Source: Korobacter sp963758505
GTDB taxonomy: Bacteria; Acidobacteriota; Terriglobia; Terriglobales; Acidobacteriaceae
DNA: 64,000 nt
Reading direction: 5' to 3'
Assembly: GCA_963758505.1 (NCBI GenBank)
Contig: CAVWVJ010000001.1
Span: 620,001 to 684,000 of the forward strand
The notes beneath the pieces are model-generated. The model saw nothing but the letters and a program-made list of their open reading frames with translations, ran no database searches and was not told the origin of the DNA. A program made the position numbers and the translations under genes. This document shows positions 53,138-62,330 of the stretch, piece after piece (positions within the stretch are counted from its first letter, which is position 1; each line of letters starts with the position of its first letter).

Positions 53138-53665
53138 ATGGGGCCATACCTGGACGAGCTTTCGAAGCTTCTGGAATCTACCACATCGGGAATGGATGAC
53201 GAAGCACTCACCCGCGCTCCGGAGGGGAAATGGTGCGCCGCCGAAGTTCTCGAGCATCTGCGACTGACGTATACGGGGACCGCGAAAATGCTGGAGCGCA
53301 ATCGCGATCAGGCCGTGGTCGAACCCGCTGCCGTCGATGACCGGGTGCGAGCCGCGCGTCACCTCATCCTGGAACAGGGAGGCTTCTTCGAAGGCCAGCA
53401 AGCGCCGCCATTTGCGACTCCGAAAACCGCCCCCGACCCGGCGGTCCGGAGGCGCATCCAGGAAGATCTGTCCCGTCTTGACGCGGCTCTCGCGGAAGCG
53501 GAGCAGCGGCGCGGCAAAGACGCGATTCTCGGCAATCATTTTGCGCTTGGACCTCTGACGGGAAAAGAGTGGCGAAACTTTCACTACGCGCACGGCCGCC
53601 ATCACGCGAAACAGCTCGAAGCATTGCGATCGTGGACCACGCAGCCGTCGGTTGCGCCGCGCTAG
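53138..53665 (+). CDS. DinB/DUF1569-like metal-binding four-helix protein
   Basis: A 175-aa protein of the DinB superfamily. Potential metal-binding histidines are in AAEVLEHLRL and in NFHYAHGRHHAKQLEAL near the C-terminus, the usual H...HxxxH pattern. It starts MGPYLDELSKLLE at 53138 with AAGGAG upstream. DinB proteins include thiol-transferases and many of unknown function. The last 4 bases overlap the convergent SRPBCC gene. Confidence 0.8.
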   Translation: MGPYLDELSKLLESTTSGMDDEALTRAPEGKWCAAEVLEHLRLTYTGTAKMLERNRDQAVVEPAAVDDRVRAARHLILEQGGFFEGQQAPPFATPKTAPDPAVRRRIQEDLSRLDAALAEAEQRRGKDAILGNHFALGPLTGKEWRNFHYAHGRHHAKQLEALRSWTTQPSVAPR

Positions 53666-54354
53666 CGCTTGGCTTCCGACGGACGAGGGTCTTCGGTGGG
53701 CGAGCCGAAGTGCGGGCTTTCCTCGCCGCTCATCAAGTCCGCTCCAGGGCCGTAAGTTCCGGTGGCCGCCGCAGGGTTCTCTGTATGCCGGACGCTTCCG
53801 GTCGGAGTCGCGGAGTTCTGCTCGCGCCGGATGGCCGGTCCGCCGGCTTCCATGGACGCCTTGAACTCGCGCAGGGCGCGCTCGATGCAGCCTTCCATCT
53901 CTCCGGAAAAGGATGCAAACATGGGACGCAGCAGGCGGCCAGCGGGGACGTAGTTCATGTGCACGTGCACCAGGGTGTCGCTGCCGATTCGCGCGAAGGT
54001 GATGCGTCCGCTGTGCTTCGGCCCGGCGAGTGATTTCCAGCCGATCGCTTCGTAGGGAATGAGCTGCGTGATTTCGGCGTCCCACTCGAACGGGGCTCTG
54101 CCGATGTCGATTCGCCAATGGGTGCGGACGCCGAAGACGCGCACTTCTTTCACCATCGGCACGTACTGCGGAATCAATCGGAGGTTCGCCCATGCGTCGA
54201 AGACATCTTCGAGCGGGGCGCCGATTTGAATGCTCTTCTCCAGCCGGACAATCGGGCTCATTCCGCCGCGACGCGCGAAGGTGACGGCCAGCCATGCGCC
54301 TGCAACGGCGCCGACTCCAGCTGCAAATCCGCTCCAGAAGGATCCCTGCTTCAT
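53662..54354 (-). CDS. SRPBCC/polyketide-cyclase-like membrane-anchored protein
   Basis: A 230-aa protein. An N-terminal membrane span (FWSGFAAGVGAVAGAWLAVT) is followed by an SRPBCC (START-like) domain with IQIGAPLEDVFDAWANLRLI and GWKSLAGPKHSGRITFARIG. The last 50 residues are Gly/Ser/Pro-rich and probably disordered. This type is annotated in many soil bacteria as a cyclase/dehydrase but has no known activity. GGAG is 5 bases before the ATG at 54354. Confidence 0.83.
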   Translation of the reverse strand: MKQGSFWSGFAAGVGAVAGAWLAVTFARRGGMSPIVRLEKSIQIGAPLEDVFDAWANLRLIPQYVPMVKEVRVFGVRTHWRIDIGRAPFEWDAEITQLIPYEAIGWKSLAGPKHSGRITFARIGSDTLVHVHMNYVPAGRLLRPMFASFSGEMEGCIERALREFKASMEAGGPAIRREQNSATPTGSVRHTENPAAATGTYGPGADLMSGEESPHFGSPTEDPRPSEAKR

Positions 54355-54556
54355 GCGCGCTCCATGAGAAAAATTTGGGCCATCGCCCACACCTATTGGA
54401 CAACGCTGCGCCACCGCAGGTTGCCATTGCGCTTGCATGGCAACTCACGCGCTGGGAACTCACATCGACATAAGGGAAAACAATGCACTGCATGCCGAGA
54501 CGAGAGTTGCCGTTGAACCCTGGCTGCAAGCGGTTACGGGATGAGGTGTGCTGCTG

Positions 54557-55312
54557 ATGCCCCGCTGCGCGATTCATATCGGGACCTCCGGCTGGCATTA
54601 CAAGCATTGGGTCGGCACGTTTTATCCGCCAAAAACCCCGGCTTCGCGGATGTTCGAGCTCTACGCCGAGAAGTTCGATACCGTCGAGCTGAACAACAGT
54701 TTCTATCGGTTGCCGGATGTCGAAACTTTTCGGGAGTGGCGCGACGCGGCTCCGCGCGGCTTTGTGTTTGCCGTGAAGGCGAGCCGCTTCATCACGCACA
54801 ACCTCAAACTCAAGAACCCGCAGAACGCGCTGGACAACATCCTCTCGCGCGCCGAGGTCCTGGGGAAGAAGCTCGGGCCAGTGCTTTTCCAGCTTCCACC
54901 GAGGTGGAAACGGAATGCCGAACGTCTGGACGAGTTCCTCTCCGTGCTGCCACGTTACCATCGGTACACCTTCGAGTTCCGGGAGCCGAGCTGGCATTGT
55001 GAAGAGGTATTCGCGGTGCTGCGCAAACACAACGCGGCATACTGCATCCACGAACTCGCAGGCTTTCATACCGATCTTCACCTTACCGCGGATTTTACTT
55101 ATGTCCGCCTGCATGGCCCGGGTGCGGGGAAGTACGAGGGCAGTTATGCCGGCGGGCAGCTCGAGCGATGGGCATCGCAGATCAGGAAATGGGAAAAGAC
55201 ATTGAAGGCTATCTATATCTATTTCGATAACGACCAGGCCGGTTTTGCTCCAGCGAATGCCTTTGCGTTGAAGCAGCTGGTTGGCGATGCTGCAACCCGG
55301 GGAGCGGCATAA
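54557..55312 (+). CDS. DUF72 (YecE) family protein
   Basis: A 251-aa TIM-barrel DUF72 protein. It has IGTSGWHYKHWVGTFYPP at the N-terminus, VELNNSFYRLP, FAVKASRFITH, LGPVLFQLPP, FEFREPSWH and YVRLHGPGAGKYEG, all conserved in the family. YecE function is unknown. A GTG at 54548 is in frame 3 codons earlier. It overlaps nothing but is followed after 5 bases by the debranching-type glycosidase, so the two are probably co-transcribed. Confidence 0.92.
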   Translation: MPRCAIHIGTSGWHYKHWVGTFYPPKTPASRMFELYAEKFDTVELNNSFYRLPDVETFREWRDAAPRGFVFAVKASRFITHNLKLKNPQNALDNILSRAEVLGKKLGPVLFQLPPRWKRNAERLDEFLSVLPRYHRYTFEFREPSWHCEEVFAVLRKHNAAYCIHELAGFHTDLHLTADFTYVRLHGPGAGKYEGSYAGGQLERWASQIRKWEKTLKAIYIYFDNDQAGFAPANAFALKQLVGDAATRGAA

Positions 55313-55317
55313 CCAGC

Positions 55318-57639
55318 ATGCTGGGAATTCGCCGCTCGCACTTTGTCCGCCTGCACCCGCGTGCCGACACCGATTATTGCAGCCAGGGACGCACCGTTTT
55401 CGCAGCCGGCCTGGATGGTTTCGTCGTCGATCGTCCCGACCAGGGGCTGTTCAGCAACCAGACGAGGCTGCTCAATAAATACCGGTACAGCATTAACAAC
55501 GACACCTGGTGGCCGGTTGCGCTGTCGAACGTCGAACAGCATTCCTGGATGGGCTACTACATCCAGGCGCCTCCCGGATATAAGGAAAGCGAACTCGATC
55601 GTGGGAGCGGACAGGTGGAGGCGATTTCGCAGCGGAGCATCGAGCTGCGACTTTCGCGGTTCGTTGGCGATGGCGTGCACGAGGATGTGGACCTGACGAA
55701 CTTCACCGGCGGCTATGTCGAATTCGATCTGCGGCTCGAGATGGACGGCGATTTCCTGGACCAGGAGGAGACCCATCGCGACCATGAATCTCGTACCTAT
55801 TCCCGCGACTGGCGGCAGATTCCAAGCGGCAACTGGGAGTTTGTGCTCGATCACTACGCCACCCATGGCTTCGATCACCAAGGGGAAAAGGGCGTCGCGT
55901 CGCTGCATCGCGGGCTACGGGTCCGCTTCATGAAATGCGATTCGGAGCCACGTTACTCCGACGGCACAGTAATCTTCCCGGTGAAACTGCGTCCTATGGA
56001 ACGATGGCACGCCTGCCTCGAACTGCTCCCGGTGATCGAAGGTGAGGTGCTGGCTGCGCACTACAGCTGCCGCTCATTTGGAACCACCAATACCCAGTTC
56101 GATCGTTTGCGCGAGAGCTTCTACGCGCGTTCCACCAAGTTCGATGCCGGCCACGTCGGCAACCTCTCCTATGACGTTGTCGCGGGGCTCGAACAGGCGA
56201 AGCGCGATCTCGCATCGCTTCGTCTTTATGATCTCGACCACGGCGAGAATGCCTGGACCGTATCGGCGGGGCTGCCGATCTACATTGCGCTCTTCGGGCG
56301 CGACACGCTCACGGTCTCGTGGGAGGCTGGGATCCTGGGCACCGATATTCTCAGCGGCACCTTGCAGGAATTGCCGAAGTGGCAAGGTACGGAAATCAAC
56401 GACTGGCGCGATGAGCAGCCCGGGCGCATGATGCACGAAGCCCACACCAACCCGCTCTCCATCCTCAACTACAACCCGCGGCAGCGCTATTACGGCGCGG
56501 AGACCACCAGCAAGTTCTATCCCGTCGCCGTCGCAGAGTTGTGGCACTGGACCGGGGACAAGCAATTGGTCTGGCCGTTGATCGGTCCGGCGCTCGAGGC
56601 CCTGCGATGGTGCGACACCTATGAGCACGACCAGGGCAATGATTTCTACAGCTACAAGACCCGTTCTCAAGAAGGCACGCGCAACCAGGGCTGGAAAGAC
56701 TCGGAAGACGCCATCGTCTATCCGGACGGCCGCCTCGTCGATCCACCGGTAGCCACCGTTGAGGAGCAGGGCTTTGCTTACGTCGCCAAGCTTCACATGT
56801 CGGAGGTGCTGTGGTGGCTCGATGAGAAAGACATGGCGCACGAACTCTACCGCCAGGCGCAGGAGTTCAAGAAGAAATTTAACGACGCTTTCTGGATGCC
56901 GGACCTGGGCTATTACTGCATGGGGCTGGATCCGGAGGGCAAGCAGATTCAGTCCATCGGATCCGACCCGGGCCACCTCTTCGCCGCCGGCATTGTGGAC
57001 GATGCGCTGGTGAAGCAGACCGCGGATCGCTTCATGGCCGACGATCTATTCACCGGCTGGGGCATGCGCACCTTGTCGTCGGAGCATCCGGCCTTCAATC
57101 CGTACAGCTACCATCGCGGGTCGGTATGGCCGGTGGAAAATGGAAGCTTCTGCATGGGACTTTTGCGCTTCGGCCTCTATGAGCATCTGCACGAGCTGGC
57201 AAAAGCGGCGATCGAATCTTCTTCGCTCTTCGAATACCATCGTCTGCCCGAGGTCTTCTCCGGACACCAGCGCGATGAGGAGCATCCGTTTCCCGCACTC
57301 TATCCAAAAACGTGCTGGCCGCAAGCGTGGTCGTCTTCAAGCTTGTTCGCGGTGGTGCAGTCGTTGTTGGGACTCTACCCTTACGCGCCCCTGCACGTGC
57401 TGATCGTCAACCCGGTGCTGCCGGAATGGCTGCCGGAGATCACCCTGAGCGACCTGCATGTCGGGGAGGCGGTTGTCTCCATCAAGTTCTTCCGTAACGA
57501 AGATGGCAGCAGCGATTACCGGGTACTGGACTTGCGCGGAAAGTTGCATGTACTACGGCTCGAGAGTCCATGGTCGGTGCAGCACAACTGGACGGGCAAC
57601 ATCGTGAACTTCATCAAGAGCTTCGTGCCCGGACGCTAG
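55318..57639 (+). CDS. Glycogen-debranching-type glycoside hydrolase
   Basis: A 773-aa cytoplasmic enzyme. The N-terminal domain of about 280 aa (FAAGLDGFVVDRPDQGLFSN, LLNKYRYSINNDTWWP) is the bacterial amylo-alpha-1,6-glucosidase N-terminal type. The C-terminal six-hairpin (alpha/alpha)6 barrel has TVSAGLPIYIALFGRDTLTV and the catalytic-site segments GWKDSEDAIVYPDG and SYHRGSVWPVENG. It probably hydrolyses alpha-1,6 or other alpha-glucosidic bonds in glycogen or trehalose-linked stores. No signal peptide. It directly follows the DUF72 gene. No glycogen synthase or GlgX is adjacent. Confidence 0.88.
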   Translation: MLGIRRSHFVRLHPRADTDYCSQGRTVFAAGLDGFVVDRPDQGLFSNQTRLLNKYRYSINNDTWWPVALSNVEQHSWMGYYIQAPPGYKESELDRGSGQVEAISQRSIELRLSRFVGDGVHEDVDLTNFTGGYVEFDLRLEMDGDFLDQEETHRDHESRTYSRDWRQIPSGNWEFVLDHYATHGFDHQGEKGVASLHRGLRVRFMKCDSEPRYSDGTVIFPVKLRPMERWHACLELLPVIEGEVLAAHYSCRSFGTTNTQFDRLRESFYARSTKFDAGHVGNLSYDVVAGLEQAKRDLASLRLYDLDHGENAWTVSAGLPIYIALFGRDTLTVSWEAGILGTDILSGTLQELPKWQGTEINDWRDEQPGRMMHEAHTNPLSILNYNPRQRYYGAETTSKFYPVAVAELWHWTGDKQLVWPLIGPALEALRWCDTYEHDQGNDFYSYKTRSQEGTRNQGWKDSEDAIVYPDGRLVDPPVATVEEQGFAYVAKLHMSEVLWWLDEKDMAHELYRQAQEFKKKFNDAFWMPDLGYYCMGLDPEGKQIQSIGSDPGHLFAAGIVDDALVKQTADRFMADDLFTGWGMRTLSSEHPAFNPYSYHRGSVWPVENGSFCMGLLRFGLYEHLHELAKAAIESSSLFEYHRLPEVFSGHQRDEEHPFPALYPKTCWPQAWSSSSLFAVVQSLLGLYPYAPLHVLIVNPVLPEWLPEITLSDLHVGEAVVSIKFFRNEDGSSDYRVLDLRGKLHVLRLESPWSVQHNWTGNIVNFIKSFVPGR

Positions 57640-57655
57640 TCCGAACGTCAGACGT

Positions 57656-57692
57656 GCGGTGCATCCAACGCCAATCGACGTGGATGCACCGC
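57656..57692. terminator. Strong hairpin between convergent genes
   Basis: GCGGTGCATCCA (57656-57667) and TGGATGCACCGC (57681-57692) form a perfect 12-bp stem with a 13-nt loop, 17 bases past the glycosidase stop. There is no U-tract, but the position between two convergent stops fits a transcription barrier. Confidence 0.55.
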
Positions 57693-57724
57693 CCCTGTCG
57701 AGCAACTGCCTCTGATGTTGTGCT

Positions 57725-58411
57725 TCACCGAGGTCGAACTGGGGCTGGAACGGGAACCGTAACGGCGGCTGAGCTGACGTGCGTAAAGAACCACCGCCCA
57801 TCGATCTTTTTGGCTTGGCCGCTAAGGTCTACGTGGCTTTTGGCTATCCAAGAGGGCTGGCCGGTCGTTGGATCCAATGACACGTCGAAGTAGTGGCATT
57901 CGAAATACACCGATGCTTTCCAGCGGCCGTCGCGATCCCTTACAGGGTTGAACTTCGTTTTATAGGCAGGGGACAACGACACAAACTTATTGGCTAACTG
58001 CATCCCGCCGGAAACATACTTGAAGAAGGTGCACAGCGTGCCCTGTTGACCGGTGGCAGAGGTGTCGCCCGTAGGCACCGGGCAAGTTGCGGGATCATCC
58101 GGATCGCCGTAGCCGATGTAATTGCCTGCCGCGGGGGAAGTGCTCACAATCGTGACTTCGCCGTCCTTCGTCCAGAGCGCGACGGCGTCGCGGATTCGCT
58201 GAGTGATCACCGCAGGGGAATCGCCGTTGACCGGATCGTGGACGCTCACTGACGCGTGAAAGGCTGCGTGAAGACCTTCCAGTTCAGCCCATTGCGCCAA
58301 TCGATCGCCGTCGTCCCGCCAGTCACCGGCCTGGGCAAATCCTACCGCCGCGATCATTCCGACAGCGAGCAGGGCAAAAAAACGTGAGTACTTCTTGAAT
58401 GTCGATTTCAT
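57725..58411 (-). CDS. Secreted SnoaL/NTF2-like protein
   Basis: A 228-aa exported protein. Signal peptide MKSTFKKYSRFFALLAVGMI, cleavage near AQA-GDW. The mature part has AQWAELEGLHAAFHASVSVH at its start and IDGRWFFTHVSSAAVTVPVP at the end, a pattern that suggests the NTF2-like (SnoaL/DUF4440) cone fold. A central Cys pair (ATCPVP, GTLCTFF) could form a disulfide. The ATG at 58411 has GGGAGA upstream. The divergent gene at 58602 is a wHTH regulator. Confidence 0.68.
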   Translation of the reverse strand: MKSTFKKYSRFFALLAVGMIAAVGFAQAGDWRDDGDRLAQWAELEGLHAAFHASVSVHDPVNGDSPAVITQRIRDAVALWTKDGEVTIVSTSPAAGNYIGYGDPDDPATCPVPTGDTSATGQQGTLCTFFKYVSGGMQLANKFVSLSPAYKTKFNPVRDRDGRWKASVYFECHYFDVSLDPTTGQPSWIAKSHVDLSGQAKKIDGRWFFTHVSSAAVTVPVPAPVRPR

Positions 58412-58601
58412 GTCGGTCTCCCTCTGATTTTGCCTTTCGTCCATTGCGGGGCCGAGTCTCCATAACTGCCGTGGGGAGAGCAATGCCTGCCGGGCGAATT
58501 GTTTGTCCCCGAAGAAGTCTTTCTGCTGTAGCCAGTTGGAAGAAGTTGTCCCCAATCTCCGAGAGTGCTAGACTCCCGGCTCACGACCTGGCAAGTGTGG
58601 A

Positions 58602-60764
58602 ATGTCGCTCGCACACACGCAAAACGTGGTTCGGTTTGGCCAGTTTGAGCTGGATCTCAGGACACGGCAGCTCGCTAAGAACGGCGCGAAGATCCGGTTG
58701 TCGCAGCAGCCGGTTCAGGTACTGGCGTTGCTCCTGGAAGCTCCCGGCGAGGTTGTGACGCGGGAAGAATTCAGGCGACGCCTCTGGTCCTCCGATGTGT
58801 TTGTCGATTTTGACCACGGACTGAATAAATCCATCCAGAAACTGCGCGACGCACTGGGGGATTCGGCAGACTCTCCTCGTTACATCGAAACCATTCCGCG
58901 GATCGGATACCGCTTCATTGCGCTCGCCCACAGCGCTGAACTGCCGTCCGCAACTCGAGTCTCCGAGCCGGAGACTGCCCCGGCCCTCCCGCCGGGTGGC
59001 GGTATCGCCAAAAACCGGCGGGCACGATGGATTCTTCTGGCCGTGGCTGCGGCGGCCTGCGTGGTTCTGGCGATTGGCGGCCTGGCCCTCTATCGACTGC
59101 GCCATCGGCTGCCGGAGCGGTACCTGCAGCTAACAGATTTCACGGATTCGGCGGTGGCGCCGGTGCTTTCGCCGGATGGGCATATGGTGGCATTCATCCG
59201 CGGCGACAATGGTTTTCTCACGTCCGACGAAATCTACGTCAAGATGCTCCCTAACGGCGAGGCCAGACGGGTGACGGACGACGCACGGCCGAAGTATGGG
59301 TTGGCTTTTTCGCCGGATGGGACCGAGATTGCGTACACGGTATTGGAGACTACCGAGTTTTCCACGTACGAGGTATCCGCTTTGGGAGGCGAGCCTCATC
59401 TTCTGCTGAAGAACGCCGCGGGACTGGTGTGGCTTGACCCGCAGCATCTGCTTTTTTCTGAGATCAGGACCGGAATCCATTTAGGAGTCGTTACGGCAAC
59501 GAGGGCGGGCGCCGGCCTGCGCGAGATTTATTTCCCCGCGCACGAGCGAGGCATGGCCCATTATTCGTTTCCGTCTCCGGATCGCCGCTGGGCATTGGTG
59601 GTGGAGATGGACGGAAACGGCGATTGGGCGCCGTGCCGCCTGGTTGCGTTGGATAACCGGAGCCAGCCGCGATTAGTTGGACCCACGGGGGCGTGCACTT
59701 CCGCCGGGTGGTCGCCGGATGGCACTTGGATGTATTTCACGGCCGCCGTGGAAGGGCGGAGCCACATCTGGCGGCAGCATTTTCCGGGCGGAGAGCCGGA
59801 GCAAATCACCTTTGGAGCAACCGAAGAGGATGGAGTGGCAGTCGAGCCGAAGGGGCAGGCGCTCATCACCTCCGTGGGAGTGCATGAGAGCGCGATCTGG
59901 ATTCACGATGGGAGCAAGGAGCGGCCGCTCTCTTCCGAGGGCGAAGTAATCGGCGGATTCTCTTCCCCTGCGTTCAGCCCGGATGCCAGCGTTGTTTATT
60001 ACCTGTTGCGGCGGCGGGAAAGTTCGGACGCGGAACTGTGGCGAACGGTGGTGGACTCCGGGAAAAGCGACGCGGTGTTCCCTGGGATTTCAATCACCGA
60101 TTTCGATATCTCGCCGGATGGCAAGCAGGTGGTGTATACGACCCCTGCGCGAGACGGAACCTTGCAGTCGTGGACAGCGGCCGTGGACCGAAGTTCACCT
60201 GCCATGAAAGTGAATCTTTCAGAAGTACGGTCGCCGCATTTTGGCGCAGGCGGGCAGATCCTGTTCCAGCAGACGGAGGGAAACGAAAACTACCTCGAGC
60301 ATATCAACGCGGATGGATCGCACCGCTCGAAGATCTTCCCGTATCCCATCGGGGAGATCCAGTCTGTCTCTCCGGGCCGCCGATGGGCCACGGTTGAGGT
60401 TCCCAGAGCGCCGGATACCAACCTTCCCGCGATCATGGCAATTTCGGTAGCCGACGGAGCCTCGCGGCACATTTGCGCTCCCTGGTGCTTGACCAAATGG
60501 TCCACGGACGGGAAGTTCCTGTTCGTTTCCGTGGAGGATTCGTCGCGAACCAGTCCGGGGCGAAGCTTGGCAATTCCTGTCGGTCCGGGGGAAAGCCTGC
60601 CGGATCTTCCAGTGGGAGGTATCGCGCCGCTGGCCGAACCGGGAGTGGTTCAGGGAGCCGAATCGGTGGGGCGCGGAGAACTGGTGCCAGGCAAGGATCC
60701 CGAGCATTATGCCTGGGTGAACACCACGGTCCACCGGAACCTTTATCAAATCTCACTGCCCTAG
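58602..60764 (+). CDS. Winged-helix (CadC/OmpR-type) transmembrane regulator with PD40/WD40-like propeller
   Basis: A 720-aa protein. Residues 10-105 are an OmpR-type winged helix (FGQFELDLRTRQLAKNGAKI, GVVTREEF-type GEVVTREEFRRRLWSS, SPRYIETIPRIGYRFIA). One membrane span (WILLAVAAAACVVLAIGGLA) near 145 is followed by a beta-propeller of PD40 repeats (LSPDGHMVAF, FSPDGTEIAY, WSPDGTWMYF, FSPDASVVYY, ISPDGKQVVY). The layout is very common in Acidobacteriota and resembles CadC: a membrane-bound one-component regulator with an external sensor domain. The target is probably nearby, but no palindrome was found in the 190-bp upstream gap. Confidence 0.93.
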   Translation: MSLAHTQNVVRFGQFELDLRTRQLAKNGAKIRLSQQPVQVLALLLEAPGEVVTREEFRRRLWSSDVFVDFDHGLNKSIQKLRDALGDSADSPRYIETIPRIGYRFIALAHSAELPSATRVSEPETAPALPPGGGIAKNRRARWILLAVAAAACVVLAIGGLALYRLRHRLPERYLQLTDFTDSAVAPVLSPDGHMVAFIRGDNGFLTSDEIYVKMLPNGEARRVTDDARPKYGLAFSPDGTEIAYTVLETTEFSTYEVSALGGEPHLLLKNAAGLVWLDPQHLLFSEIRTGIHLGVVTATRAGAGLREIYFPAHERGMAHYSFPSPDRRWALVVEMDGNGDWAPCRLVALDNRSQPRLVGPTGACTSAGWSPDGTWMYFTAAVEGRSHIWRQHFPGGEPEQITFGATEEDGVAVEPKGQALITSVGVHESAIWIHDGSKERPLSSEGEVIGGFSSPAFSPDASVVYYLLRRRESSDAELWRTVVDSGKSDAVFPGISITDFDISPDGKQVVYTTPARDGTLQSWTAAVDRSSPAMKVNLSEVRSPHFGAGGQILFQQTEGNENYLEHINADGSHRSKIFPYPIGEIQSVSPGRRWATVEVPRAPDTNLPAIMAISVADGASRHICAPWCLTKWSTDGKFLFVSVEDSSRTSPGRSLAIPVGPGESLPDLPVGGIAPLAEPGVVQGAESVGRGELVPGKDPEHYAWVNTTVHRNLYQISLP

Positions 60765-60924
60765 CCCTGCGTTGGGGTTCTCGATCATCGAATGCAAGTC
60801 TTCGGATACGCGACCCATCTTGTGCTCGAGCAAGCGTAGAGGTCGCGCCCGGATGACGGGCAAACCGGAAACCAGGCTCAATGCGCAGCAACCCGCCGCC
60901 AGGGATTCATGAGATACGTTCTAG

Positions 60925-61086
60925 TTACGATTCGTCGGCGTAATCGGCGGGAGCGAGGTCGAACTTCTTCTTGCACGCGTCGCTGCAGAAGTAATAGACC
61001 TTGTCTTCGAACTCGCTATAGCCCGCCGCATCGAGTGGATCGATTTGCAGCGCACAAACAGGATCGGTTTCAACGGGGTTGGTCAT
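60925..61086 (-). CDS. 53-aa YHS-domain protein
   Basis: A very short gene. The translation from the ATG at 61086 reads MTNPVETDPVCALQID, then GYSEFEDKVYYFCSDACKKK, ending ADYADES. It matches the YHS signature DPVC...YYFCSxxCxxxF...P..Y, with three cysteines likely binding a metal (Cu/Zn/Fe). GGAGA precedes the start by 5 bases. It lies 74 bases downstream of the terminator of the ferritin-like gene and on the same strand as that gene. The role may be metal binding or a metallochaperone; the family is poorly characterised. Confidence 0.88.
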   Translation of the reverse strand: MTNPVETDPVCALQIDPLDAAGYSEFEDKVYYFCSDACKKKFDLAPADYADES

Positions 61087-61159
61087 AAGGTTCTCCGCGG
61101 GGGGCTCGTGTTTCGGATGACCCGGGTTTCAGAATTCTTGTCAGCGGCGGTTGGAAATC

Positions 61160-61193
61160 GAAAGGGCGTGCCGCTCGAGCAGCACGCCCTTTC
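61160..61193 (-). terminator. Terminator after the ferritin-like gene
   Basis: GAAAGGGCGTGC (61160-61171) and GCACGCCCTTTC (61182-61193) form a perfect 12-bp stem with a 10-nt loop, 16 bases past the minus-strand stop. T-richness downstream is moderate. Confidence 0.75.
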
Positions 61194-61209
61194 TCGGAGG
61201 TACGGGTCG

Positions 61210-61734
61210 CTAGCTCGACCCTGTGCCTTGTCTCGAGGCGTCCGCGAGCTTGCGTTCCAGGAACGCTACATGCTCGCTCTCGAACTCAGCGAGCTCGTTG
61301 AATAGTCGCTTCTGCCTCGGGTCTTTGCAGCTCGCGATCAGGCTGCTGTAAAACTTTTGCGCGCCCGTCTCTGCCATCAGTCCCACCTGCAGCGCGCGCT
61401 CTTTGGGGGAACGATGGTCCTGGGCAGTGGCGGTGGCGAATACATCCGCATCCTCCAGCCGCGGGATCTCGACGAATTCGTAGATGTCGTCGTCGGTCAA
61501 TGCACAGGGCTGCGTCCCAAAAAGCTCCTGGTAGCGGTTCTGCAGCAGGGTGCTGTGGTGGCGTTCTTCGGCGGCCATATCCCAGAACACGCTCGCGATC
61601 GCCAGCGAATCATCGTCGCGAAATTCCACGAACATTTCCGCGAAGCGGTGATAAATCTCGGCGTTGCGCTCTTCCACGAAAACCGCGGCGTGCAGCGCCT
61701 CCTGGTCCGTCAGCGTGTTGAAGGCTCTTTTCAT
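61210..61734 (-). CDS. Ferritin-like / rubrerythrin-type diiron protein
   Basis: A 174-aa four-helix ferritin-like protein. Metal-ligand candidates are in FVEERNAEIYHRFAEMF, DMAAEERHHSTLL, LMAETGAQKFYSSL and ELAEFESEHVAFLE, the usual pattern of two EExxH-like pairs. There is no C-terminal rubredoxin domain, so it is a 'ferritin-like family 2' form. It may protect against peroxide or store iron. The ATG at 61734 is preferred over an upstream start. The neighbours are a metal-binding YHS protein and a four-Cys protein. Confidence 0.88.
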   Translation of the reverse strand: MKRAFNTLTDQEALHAAVFVEERNAEIYHRFAEMFVEFRDDDSLAIASVFWDMAAEERHHSTLLQNRYQELFGTQPCALTDDDIYEFVEIPRLEDADVFATATAQDHRSPKERALQVGLMAETGAQKFYSSLIASCKDPRQKRLFNELAEFESEHVAFLERKLADASRQGTGSS

Positions 61735-61817
61735 CTGCCGCAGTATGTTCCGACTGAACTGCAACCGCAATAGGCATGAGGCGCAAATCAGCGTCAATAC
61801 CTAGAACGGGAATCTAG

Positions 61818-62180
61818 CTAAACACGGTCGTTGGCACGCTGCTGTTCGAGCTTGGCGATAGTTTCGCGCAGCCATTGCTTGAGGTTTTGCTCAAGTTCGT
61901 CGTCCGTCTGGCGGCTCTCGACGGTCATCCCCGTCGGGGTCAGCGGGATGAAGTGGCACGGGACATCTTCGCCGCGAAACTGCTGTGGTACGAAGTCCCA
62001 GAGCAGGCATTTCCTGCAGGAATTAGGACGGCGTGGCAGCCCATAGTTGATGCAGGAAAGGGAATCCTGAAATTGCGAGACCGGCACCAGCGCATTCTTT
62101 TGTGCGCGGTACCCGCCCTGTTCGAGGAAACTGAGTTCGTAGCGAAGGACTTCAAGAACGTCGCGAGGATCTTCAGACAT
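61818..62180 (-). CDS. Conserved small protein with a four-cysteine motif
   Basis: A 120-aa cytoplasmic protein. It has an N-terminal region VLEVLRYELSFLEQGGYRAQ and cysteines at 43, 55, 58 and 75 (C-x11-C-x2-C-x16-C), including NSCRKCLLWDFVPQ and VPCHFIPL. The spacing suggests a zinc or Fe-S site. The C-terminus is a helical charged segment (DDELEQNLKQWLRETIAKLE). No family name is known to me. It is divergent from the radical SAM gene, with two palindromic boxes between. The ATG at 62180 was chosen over an upstream in-frame ATG (62216). Confidence 0.75.
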   Translation of the reverse strand: MSEDPRDVLEVLRYELSFLEQGGYRAQKNALVPVSQFQDSLSCINYGLPRRPNSCRKCLLWDFVPQQFRGEDVPCHFIPLTPTGMTVESRQTDDELEQNLKQWLRETIAKLEQQRANDRV

Positions 62181-62267
62181 GACAGGACCTTGGTGGCCGG
62201 GCCGGGAGCGGGGCATTCGAGCCGCAGAGATTCTCGGCCTTTCGCGACCACCTCGCCGTGATTGACC

Positions 62268-62283
62268 TCACACAAGCGTGTGA
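62268..62283. promoter_or_regulatory. Palindrome on the four-Cys gene side of the divergent promoter
   Basis: TCACAC-AAGC-GTGTGA, perfect 6-bp arms. It is the inverted-orientation relative (TCACA...TGTGA) of the CRP/FNR-type box. It lies 88 bases upstream of the start of the four-Cys protein. Confidence 0.5.
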
Positions 62284-62330
62284 CGCGAATGCAAATGCCG
62301 CTGCCGTGTCCTGCAATCGGGGAGGCGGTT

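Noticed and set aside
53114..55114. Long minus-strand frame across the DinB, SRPBCC and DUF72 genes
   Set aside because: It crosses three recognised genes in other frames and lacks a ribosome binding site and family similarity.
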